A stretch of 5,611 nt of DNA from Lachnoclostridium phytofermentans (GTDB taxonomy: Bacteria > Bacillota > Clostridia > Lachnospirales > Lachnospiraceae), in contig DPVV01000005.1 of the NCBI GenBank assembly GCA_003526525.1, positions 4,696 through 10,306 on the forward strand, read 5' to 3'. Made by a program: the position numbers and the translations under genes. The notes beneath the pieces were generated by a model. It was not told the DNA's origin. It made no database searches and saw only the letters and a program-made list of their open reading frames with translations. This document shows, piece after piece, positions 1-4,672 of the stretch (positions are counted from its first letter, which is position 1; the number at the start of each line of letters is the position of its first letter).

Positions 1-151
1 TTTTAATTTTCCAGCCACGTTCTTCTTTTTTAGTATCCCAGATTACTTGAGGATCGGGACGAACTAATATATACTTTCCCCAGCGTTCTAACTTTTCACC
101 GTTAGAAGCATCAATCACCTCATAATCTTTCCATCCGTCTGCAATCCACAT
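1..151 (-). CDS. Class I SAM-dependent methyltransferase, N-terminal fragment (partial)
   Basis: This is the first 50 codons of a gene that continues beyond the left edge. The protein starts MWIADGWKDYEVIDASNGEK, followed by an LERWG segment and a VRPDPQVIW segment. I recognise this N-terminus from clostridial class I SAM-dependent methyltransferases related to the RlmI type of 23S rRNA cytosine methyltransferase; the N-terminal part precedes the Rossmann-fold catalytic domain. The SAM-binding and catalytic motifs lie outside the window, so activity and target cannot be judged here. The ATG start is supported by a GGAGG at 157-161 on the minus strand, about 5 nt upstream. The gene is divergent from pspA and has no evident functional link to it. 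Seen: frame, start and RBS. Family assignment: recall of the conserved N-terminus. RNA as substrate: inference. Confidence 0.75.
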   Translation of the reverse strand, partial: MWIADGWKDYEVIDASNGEKLERWGKYILVRPDPQVIWDTKKEERGWKIK

Positions 152-204
152 AAATTCCTCCAACTCTTAGTATCTCATCTACTAATGGTTTATTTCTATC
201 AAAC

Positions 205-219
205 ATACTTTTTAAGTAT
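205..219. repeat. Inverted repeat, 6-bp arms
   Basis: ATACTT-TTT-AAGTAT is a perfect inverted repeat with 6-bp arms and a 3-nt centre, about 55 nt upstream of the methyltransferase start. It could be a small operator or a weak hairpin in the leader RNA. The arms are AT-rich, so chance occurrence is quite possible. Confidence 0.3.
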
Positions 220-299
220 CCTATACAATCAGCGTTTCCAATATCTTAATCTCCTAATCATAAGAAGCAACATCCATTGCATATCACATCTTCCCGAAG

Positions 300-318
300 T
301 GTCTTCGCCTTCAAGACA
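300..318. repeat. Small hairpin in the methyltransferase leader
   Basis: TGTCTT and AAGACA form a perfect 6-bp stem around a 7-nt loop, with a further GAAG/CTTC pairing option just beside it. No T-run follows on either strand, so it is not an intrinsic terminator. If the minus-strand promoter at 396-424 is real, this lies in the transcribed leader. Confidence 0.3.
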
Positions 319-350
319 GAGTCTATGGAGTAACATTTCCCATAAATTAA

Positions 351-362
351 TATCTTAAGATA
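351..362. repeat. 12-bp perfect palindrome
   Basis: TATCTTAAGATA is fully self-complementary. It lies about 30 nt downstream of the minus-strand -10 element at 396-401, a position where a dimeric repressor could act. A shortened copy, AATATCTTAA, occurs at 240-249. The operator role is inference only. Confidence 0.3.
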
Positions 363-395
363 ATCAGGACTTAGAATTACTTTTATAACATATAG

Positions 396-424
396 ATTAT
401 ATAGTACTTTCCTACACGGTGCAA
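396..424 (-). promoter_or_regulatory. Candidate sigma-A promoter for the leftward methyltransferase gene
   Basis: Read on the minus strand, TTGCAC (424-419) is followed after exactly 17 nt by a perfect TATAAT (401-396). The -10 is ideal; the -35 keeps only the TTG half of the consensus. A start near 389 would give the methyltransferase a leader of roughly 240 nt, which is long. A nearer promoter cannot be excluded, but I found no better match. Confidence 0.45.
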
Positions 425-492
425 GTTAAACAAGAATTTTTTATCCTAATGAAATTTTAAACATTCTGAACTTATTATAAGTATTCTTGTCT

Positions 493-523
493 TATTTTAA
501 CTTGACGTTTATTGGTTAAAATA
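493..523. repeat. 9-bp perfect inverted repeat flanking the pspA -35 box
   Basis: TATTTTAAC (493-501) and GTTAAAATA (515-523) are exact reverse complements separated by 13 bp. The -35 hexamer of the candidate pspA promoter (502-507) begins directly after the left arm, and the right arm fills most of the -35/-10 spacer. This is where an operator for a dimeric regulator would be expected, and the left arm could alternatively act as an UP-like element. The arms are AT-rich, so chance must be considered. Confidence 0.4.
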
Positions 524-530
524 CTAAACT
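502..530 (+). promoter_or_regulatory. Candidate sigma-A promoter for pspA
   Basis: TTGACG (502-507), a 17-nt spacer and TAAACT (525-530) match the housekeeping consensus at 5 of 6 and 4 of 6 positions. The start site would be near 537, giving a leader of about 105 nt. No extracytoplasmic sigma-W-like pair (TGAAAC, then about 16 nt, then CGTA) was found upstream of pspA, unlike the B. subtilis operon. Confidence 0.5.
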
Positions 531-567
531 ATTAGATAACAGGAGAAAAGGTAAAACTTCCTTTCCT

Positions 568-578
568 TTGTTAAACAA
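568..578. repeat. TTGTT-A-AACAA inverted repeat in the pspA leader
   Basis: This short dyad has 5-bp arms around a single A, about 30 nt downstream of the candidate pspA start site. It overlaps the second copy (570-580) of GTTAAACAAGA, whose first copy is at 425-435. It could be a regulator site; the evidence is only its symmetry and recurrence. Confidence 0.25.
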
Positions 579-629
579 GAGAGCTTTTATATAGTCTCAC
601 TTGTCATGAATAAAATTATCATAATAAGT

Positions 630-634
630 GGAGG
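630..634 (+). promoter_or_regulatory. Ribosome binding site that fixes the pspA start
   Basis: GGAGG lies 8 nt before the ATG at 643. An in-frame GTG at 628 overlaps this Shine-Dalgarno sequence and would add five residues ahead of the conserved MGILTRF N-terminus, so the ATG at 643 is the start. Confidence 0.85.
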
Positions 635-642
635 TACATACT

Positions 643-1320
643 ATGGGTATATTAACACGTTTTAAGGATATTATGTCCGCAAATATCAATGCACTTTTAG
701 ACAAAGCAGAAAATCCTGAGAAAATGATAGATCAATGTCTTCGTAATTTAAATGAGGATTTAGGTAAGGTAAAATCCGAAACTGCTGCCATTATGGCAGA
801 GGAAGCTAGAGCAAAAAGAGCATTGGATGAATGTAATGAAGACATTACCAAGATGCAGACTTATGCTATCAAAGCTTTGGAAGCAAACAATGAAACAGAT
901 GCTAGAAAGTTCTTAGAGCAAAAGGTATCCTTAACAAATAAGTCAGCAGGATTACAACAAGCTTATGACCTTGCTCATACCAACGCAACTAACATGAAAG
1001 CAATGCATGATAAGTTAGTAAGAGATATTAACGAGCTTGAGTCTCGTAAAGATATGATTAAAGGTAAGCTTGCTGTTGCTAAGACACAGGAACGTATCAA
1101 TAAGATGGGTTCTTCCGTGGATAGTGCTAATAATTCTATGGCTAGCTTTGCTAGGTTTGAGGAGCTTGCAAATAAAAAACTTGATGAAGCAAATGCAATG
1201 GCGGAATTAAATAACTCCTCACCAGAGAATACCATTAAAGATTTAGCTGCAAAGTACAATTCCTCTAGCCCTGATATCGAGAATGAATTGGCAGCTTTAA
1301 AGCAAAGCCTAGGAAAATAA
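643..1320 (+). CDS. pspA: PspA/IM30 family phage shock protein A
   Basis: A 225-residue protein of the PspA/IM30 (Vipp1, LiaH) family, close to the usual PspA length and without the extra C-terminal tail of Vipp1. PspA proteins are ESCRT-III-like, form coiled-coil oligomers on the inner face of the membrane and limit leakage under envelope stress. Seen here: an N-terminal amphipathic segment beginning MGILTRFKDIM that would be the membrane-binding helix, the conserved AENPEKMID motif (residues 22-30), and long charged heptad-like helices over about residues 25-160. There are no TM segments or cysteines. The C-terminus, PDIENELAALKQSLGK, ends in an ELAALK motif as in Firmicute PspA/LiaH. It has its own candidate promoter and leader and is followed at once by a strong terminator, so it can be expressed separately from the three downstream genes. 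No PspF, PspB or PspC is nearby. Confidence 0.95.
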   Translation: MGILTRFKDIMSANINALLDKAENPEKMIDQCLRNLNEDLGKVKSETAAIMAEEARAKRALDECNEDITKMQTYAIKALEANNETDARKFLEQKVSLTNKSAGLQQAYDLAHTNATNMKAMHDKLVRDINELESRKDMIKGKLAVAKTQERINKMGSSVDSANNSMASFARFEELANKKLDEANAMAELNNSSPENTIKDLAAKYNSSSPDIENELAALKQSLGK

Positions 1321-1334
1321 TTCTAAGTAATTGC

Positions 1335-1375
1335 TGCCACAAAGACACTTGTCGTGTGCCTTTGTGGCATTTTTT
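1335..1375 (+). terminator. Intrinsic terminator after pspA
   Basis: TGCCACAAAG (1335-1344) pairs perfectly with CTTTGTGGCA (1360-1369). Three further pairs (CAC/GTG) sit inside after one mismatch, and six T residues (1370-1375) follow. It lies 15 nt after the pspA stop. This is a textbook Rho-independent terminator on the plus strand, separating pspA from the zinc-ribbon gene. Confidence 0.9.
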
Positions 1376-1391
1376 ATGAATGCATACACTT

Positions 1392-1420
1392 TTTAGCGCC
1401 GAAATACGGCATGCTATAAA
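1392..1420 (+). promoter_or_regulatory. Candidate extended -10 promoter for the three-gene unit
   Basis: TG-C-TATAAA (1413-1420) is a good extended -10 element, followed by more A/T. The -35 region (1392-1397, TTTAGC) is poor, which extended -10 promoters tolerate. A small hairpin with GCCG/CGGC arms (1397-1400 and 1407-1410) lies in the spacer. Transcription would start near 1427, about 20 nt before the zinc-ribbon gene, giving a very short leader. The position just after the pspA terminator supports it. Confidence 0.45.
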
Positions 1421-1445
1421 ATTGTTTAGAAAGTGAGAACTACTC

Positions 1446-2579
1446 ATGGTAATTCAATATAAATGCCCTAGCTGTGGCGCTGATTTAACATATGATACTA
1501 TGTCAAAAAAACTTCATTGTGCCAGCTGCGGAAGTTATTATTCCATTGATTCTATGCCCCCTCCTGATATCCCTCTTGGCGAATCAAATGACGCCCCGAA
1601 GGTTAATCCCTTTGGCCCTCAGGATATCCACGAGGAAGCCTCCTTTGATTATGACAAGCAGAAATCTGCATGGCAACATAAGGATTTTACTAACAGTAAG
1701 GTCTCTGAGTATCATTGCAAAAGCTGTGGTGCTGTTGTTATTACAGACAAAGATACCATTGCAACTTCCTGTAGTTTTTGTGGGGCTGCCGTAGTTTTAA
1801 GTGATCGAGTAGAAGGACAACTAGAACCTTCAAGAATTATACCCTTTAAAATCAATCGCGATCAAGCAACAAAAGCATTTCAAAAGTGGTGCAAAAAAGG
1901 GCTACTTACTCCTACAGAATTTAAACATGCAGACCGAGTAAAAAACATTACCGGCATCTACATACCATTCTGGTTATATGACTTAAATGGCATAGGAGAT
2001 ATTGATGCTACCTGTACTAAGGTAAGAACCTATACCCGCGGTGACTATATCTATACTGAAACGCAGTATTATCACGTTTACCGTAAGGTTAGTCTTAATT
2101 ATTCCAATGTACCAGCCGATGCCTCTGAGAAAATGAATGACGATTTAATGGATCGTTTGGAACCTTATCAAAGCCGTGAATTGATCACCTTCGAAATGCC
2201 GTACCTAGCAGGTTACCTTGCCGAAAAGTATAACTTTAGTGCCGATCAAATCTTTCCGCGTGTTCGAAACAAAGTAGGTGGTTTTGTGGACAATTATCTA
2301 AGAAATACCATACATGGATACAGTAGTGTTGTCACGAACCGAAAAGATATCTCTATCTATAAAAAGAATGCCTACTACACTCTTTTACCGGTTTGGATGG
2401 TTTGCTATGACTATAAAGATTCGGAACATATCTTTGCAATGAACGGCCAGACCGGAAAGATTGTTGGAAAACCTCCTCTATCTGTACCAAAAATATTCGC
2501 ATGGTTTGCTGGCATTACCTCCTTATCCTTTCTGATTATAAAACTAATTGTTGTTCTGAACGGAGGGCCTTGGTTATGA
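1446..2579 (+). CDS. ydjG: Double zinc-ribbon membrane protein, YdjG-like
   Basis: A 377-residue protein matching the B. subtilis YdjG type (TFIIB-like zinc-ribbon protein) in domain plan and gene order. Two CxxC...CxxC zinc ribbons are visible: C7/C10 with C25/C28, and C91/C94 with C109/C112. The conserved central region has IIPFK (131-135), YIPFWLYD (172-179), DAS (225-227) and LEPY (238-241). One hydrophobic segment near the C-terminus (about 351-371) leaves only a few residues after it, like a tail anchor, so the ribbons should be cytosolic. In B. subtilis, YdjG works with YdjH and YdjI in PspA membrane localisation; a protein-binding rather than DNA-binding role for the ribbons is inference. 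The only nearby Shine-Dalgarno is weak (AAGTGAG, about 9 nt before the ATG). The stop overlaps the next start. Confidence 0.85.
   Translation: MVIQYKCPSCGADLTYDTMSKKLHCASCGSYYSIDSMPPPDIPLGESNDAPKVNPFGPQDIHEEASFDYDKQKSAWQHKDFTNSKVSEYHCKSCGAVVITDKDTIATSCSFCGAAVVLSDRVEGQLEPSRIIPFKINRDQATKAFQKWCKKGLLTPTEFKHADRVKNITGIYIPFWLYDLNGIGDIDATCTKVRTYTRGDYIYTETQYYHVYRKVSLNYSNVPADASEKMNDDLMDRLEPYQSRELITFEMPYLAGYLAEKYNFSADQIFPRVRNKVGGFVDNYLRNTIHGYSSVVTNRKDISIYKKNAYYTLLPVWMVCYDYKDSEHIFAMNGQTGKIVGKPPLSVPKIFAWFAGITSLSFLIIKLIVVLNGGPWL
2562..2567 (+). promoter_or_regulatory. Ribosome binding site that fixes the TPM gene start
   Basis: GGAGGG lies 8 nt upstream of the ATG at 2576, inside the end of the zinc-ribbon gene. 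Earlier in-frame starts (from 2501) would lack this signal and would place 25 non-conserved residues before the signal-like hydrophobic segment, so 2576 is chosen. Confidence 0.8.
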
Positions 2580-3577
2580 CAGTAAAACACAAGAAAAATT
2601 TCATTGCCATTCGTCTGATGCTTATGATAAGCTGTATCTATATCATTGCTACAGTACTAGGCACGCCTAAATTTATCGTTATGGCCGAAGATTCCAAACA
2701 TTCCGCTCACATTGAAGACAATGCAGGCTTATTATCTGATAGTGAGGAATCAAATCTTTTACAAAAGCTCACAGACTATGCCGTAAAGTCAGAGCTTGAT
2801 CTTGTTATCTTAACAACAGATGATCTAAATACGAAAGTGAAAGATGATGATACTGCTATCATGAACTATGTAAAAGGATTCTTAGAAGAATACATTGACG
2901 AGAACCTCGATAATGGTACTTTTACAGAAGATGTAGCAATCTTGTATTTTGATTCTACTTATCGTTGGTTAAACATCCAGGGATATGGGAGTGCCGAGAA
3001 CATATTAAATGACGACCGTATTGAAACTATCTTAGATAAAATCTCAAGTTATTTTGGTGAGAATGATTATTATAATGCATTTTTAAATTTTGGCAAGAAT
3101 ACGAAATATTATGCAACATTACAAAGTACAAATTCCGGTAATAGTAGTAACAGCAGCCAGAATGGTTCTAATAATACCTCACCAAATGGAAGTCACGGAA
3201 ATAATTACAATAACGGGCATGGCCAGACATCTCAAAATAATTATAATGATACACAAAGGCAATTTGTTGAAAATGTTCTTTATAAAACATGGTTTCAACT
3301 ATTAGCAGCTATTATTATCGGTGTAATTACCGTAGCAATCATGGCCTCACGATCTGGCGGTAGAGTAACCATTAATAACCATACCTACCTTAATGAAGGT
3401 AATTCAGGAATCGTCGCAAGACGCGATGACTACATTAGCACTAGTGTAACAAAGGTAAAACGTCCAGAACCTAATCACACCACAAATACATCTAGTAGTG
3501 GTGGCGGTAGAAGTAGCGGTGGCGGTGGAGTCAGCAGTGGTGGACGGTCACATAGCGGTGGTGGACGCAGAGTATAA
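2576..3577 (+). CDS. ydjH: TPM-domain membrane protein, YdjH-like
   Basis: A 333-residue protein of the TPM (TLP18.3/Psb32/MOLO-1) domain family in the position of B. subtilis ydjH. Layout: a basic N-terminus and hydrophobic signal or anchor (about 9-30) with a possible cleavage site after VMA (35-37); a TPM domain (about 45-180) opening with the typical DNAGLLS motif (48-54); a low-complexity Asn/Ser/Gly linker (about 184-225); a TM segment (about 240-257); and a basic tail ending in Ser/Gly/Arg repeats (306-333) including VSSGGRSHSGGG. If the first hydrophobic stretch is a signal or anchor, the TPM domain faces outside and the Gly-rich tail is cytosolic, able to meet PspA or the SPFH protein. 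The topology is inferred. The start overlaps the preceding stop by 4 nt (ATGA), suggesting translational coupling. TPM domains have been called phosphatases, but no such activity can be asserted here. Confidence 0.85.
   Translation: MTVKHKKNFIAIRLMLMISCIYIIATVLGTPKFIVMAEDSKHSAHIEDNAGLLSDSEESNLLQKLTDYAVKSELDLVILTTDDLNTKVKDDDTAIMNYVKGFLEEYIDENLDNGTFTEDVAILYFDSTYRWLNIQGYGSAENILNDDRIETILDKISSYFGENDYYNAFLNFGKNTKYYATLQSTNSGNSSNSSQNGSNNTSPNGSHGNNYNNGHGQTSQNNYNDTQRQFVENVLYKTWFQLLAAIIIGVITVAIMASRSGGRVTINNHTYLNEGNSGIVARRDDYISTSVTKVKRPEPNHTTNTSSSGGGRSSGGGGVSSGGRSHSGGGRRV
3125..3250 (+). repeat. Low-complexity Asn/Ser/Gly linker coding region
   Basis: Residues 184-225 of the TPM protein are almost entirely Asn, Ser, Gly, Thr, Gln, Tyr and His, encoded by irregular AAT/AGT/GGT-rich sequence. 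There are no exact tandem units. It should be a flexible, probably extracytoplasmic, spacer between the TPM domain and the TM helix. Confidence 0.7.
3491..3574 (+). repeat. Imperfect Ser/Gly/Arg repeats at the TPM protein C-terminus
   Basis: The last 28 codons are imperfect repeats of the pattern S-S/H-S-G-G-G-R, built from AGTAGTGGTGG-like DNA units. GC content is clearly higher than in the surrounding sequence because of the glycine codons. Gly/Ser-rich tails are common in the TPM family. Confidence 0.7.
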
Positions 3578-3595
3578 AGAGAAAGGTGGATTTCT

Positions 3596-4600
3596 ATGGG
3601 ATTTTTTACAAGTCAGTTATCAAATGTCGTAGAGTGGAAAGAATTCCGCGATGACATGATTTTTTACAAATGGCACAACAATGAAATAAAACGAGGTAGC
3701 CGCCTCATCATTCGTCCAGGTCAGGATGCTATATTTCTATTCAATGGAAAAATAGAAGGTATATTTAAAGACGATGGAGATTATGATATTGAATCGGATA
3801 TTATTCCATTCCTTTCTACACTAAAAGGATTTAAATTTGGTTTTAACAGTGGTATGCGTGCAGAAGTTGTATTTGTTAATACAAGAGAATTTGCTGTTCG
3901 TTGGGGTACCTCTAATCCAATTAACATACCTGCCCCACAATATAACTTACCTGGAGGACTTCCAATCCGTTCCCATGGTACCTATACCTTTAAGGTAAAG
4001 GATTATGTGAAGTTAATCGATAATGTGGCTGGGATTAAAGATTCTTACTTAGTAGAAGATGTGAAGCTTCGTATCTCTTCTGTATTGGATCAATTATTGA
4101 TGAAGTGGGTTGTGCAAGAAGGTAAAGATATTTTTAATCTTTCTATTAATTCCTTAAATATTGCGAATGGTATTAAACAGGATCTTGATATGCAACTATT
4201 TGATACCGGAATTAGCATTAGCTCCTTCCAAATCATGAGCTTTACCTACCCAGAAGAAGTTCAGGCTATGATTAATAAAACTGCCTCCAACAGTATGGTT
4301 GGCGATATAAGTCGTTATCAGCAGATTAACTTCTCCGATGGTCTCTCCTCTGGTAAAATAAAAAGCGGTGGGGTTGCTTCCGATATGGCAGGTATGATGA
4401 TGGGGATGCAGTTTGCAAATCAGATGGTGCAAAATATGAATCAAGGCATGGCGGAGGCCGATGCTCAGCAAAAAACTTTTACTCATACGGCAAATAATGA
4501 AGCTGGCACATCAGCAAACAAACCGAACTTCTGTCCTAACTGTGGACTGAAAACTGGAAATAGTAATTTCTGCCCAAATTGTGGTCAAAAGCTGGTGTAA
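3596..4600 (+). CDS. ydjI: SPFH/Band 7 protein with C-terminal zinc ribbon, YdjI-like
   Basis: A 334-residue protein of the stomatin/prohibitin/flotillin family subtype represented by B. subtilis YdjI (sometimes labelled virion core protein-like). The SPFH domain covers roughly residues 20-235. It lacks an N-terminal TM helix, so membrane contact must come from partners or from peripheral binding. Features seen: IRPGQDAIF (39-47) near the start of the domain; a Met-rich segment (264-285, eight Met in 22 residues); a polar linker; and a terminal zinc ribbon, C313/C316 with C326/C329. In B. subtilis, YdjI is reported as required to bring PspA to the membrane, together with YdjG and YdjH. The start is set by AAGGTGG (3583-3589), 6 nt before the ATG; the gap to the TPM gene is 18 nt, so one transcript is likely. 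It is the last gene of the unit. Confidence 0.9.
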   Translation: MGFFTSQLSNVVEWKEFRDDMIFYKWHNNEIKRGSRLIIRPGQDAIFLFNGKIEGIFKDDGDYDIESDIIPFLSTLKGFKFGFNSGMRAEVVFVNTREFAVRWGTSNPINIPAPQYNLPGGLPIRSHGTYTFKVKDYVKLIDNVAGIKDSYLVEDVKLRISSVLDQLLMKWVVQEGKDIFNLSINSLNIANGIKQDLDMQLFDTGISISSFQIMSFTYPEEVQAMINKTASNSMVGDISRYQQINFSDGLSSGKIKSGGVASDMAGMMMGMQFANQMVQNMNQGMAEADAQQKTFTHTANNEAGTSANKPNFCPNCGLKTGNSNFCPNCGQKLV

Positions 4601-4606
4601 TTAAAA

Positions 4607-4672
4607 AAAGGATAAATCAAAGTATCCAAGGTAAGCTTACAGGCTTACTTAAGTTACTCTGATTTATCCTTT
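4607..4672. terminator. Bidirectional terminator between converging genes
   Basis: AAAGGATAAATCA (4607-4619) and TGATTTATCCTTT (4660-4672) are perfect 13-bp complements. Inside, AGTA (4621-4624) pairs with TACT (4655-4658), and GTAAGC/GCTTAC (4631-4636 and 4643-4648) closes a 6-nt loop. On the minus strand the stem ends in seven T residues, a strong terminator for the diguanylate cyclase gene. On the plus strand the tail is TTTATTCT, weaker but usable for the SPFH gene. The right arm reaches into the stop codon of the minus-strand gene. Confidence 0.85.

Larger units (their letters stand above)
152..642. other. Divergent intergenic region, no convincing gene
   Basis: This stretch of 491 nt separates two divergent genes and is very AT-rich. 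I find no supported protein gene, tRNA or known riboswitch signature (no T-box AGGGTGG-type core, for example). It contains a candidate minus-strand promoter (396-424), a candidate pspA promoter (502-530), a 9-bp inverted repeat around the latter's -35, an 11-bp direct repeat (425-435 and 570-580), a 12-bp palindrome (351-362), and small hairpins at 205-219 and 300-318. The part to the left of about 390 would be the untranslated leader of the methyltransferase gene, and the part from about 537 on the leader of pspA. Confidence 0.6.

Noticed and set aside
601..625. TTGTCA / CATAAT as a promoter close to pspA
   Set aside because: The spacing is only 13 nt and the pair runs nearly into the ribosome binding site.
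628..642. GTG at 628 as the start of pspA
   Set aside because: It overlaps the Shine-Dalgarno GGAGG (630-634) and adds five residues before the conserved MGILTRF start; the ATG at 643 has ideal spacing.
152..642. CRISPR array, tRNA or known riboswitch in the long intergenic region
   Set aside because: There are no regularly spaced repeats, no cloverleaf with a TTC-type T arm, and no recognisable riboswitch core; only short scattered repeats are present.
975..1259. Minus-strand open frame opposite pspA
   Set aside because: It is a leucine/serine-rich mirror of a helical coding strand with no family resemblance; pspA on the plus strand is certain.
1265..1447. Minus-strand 60-codon frame across the pspA terminator
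   Set aside because: It runs through the terminator hairpin and both neighbouring gene edges, and has no recognisable product.
2501..2575. Longer N-terminus of the TPM protein starting inside the zinc-ribbon gene
   Set aside because: The extra 25 residues are an out-of-frame reading of the upstream gene's TM segment; the good RBS at 2562-2567 points to the ATG at 2576.
4196..4486. Minus-strand His-rich frame opposite the SPFH gene
   Set aside because: Its histidines come from the reverse complement of Met (ATG) codons in the Met-rich segment; it is a shadow, not a metal-binding protein.
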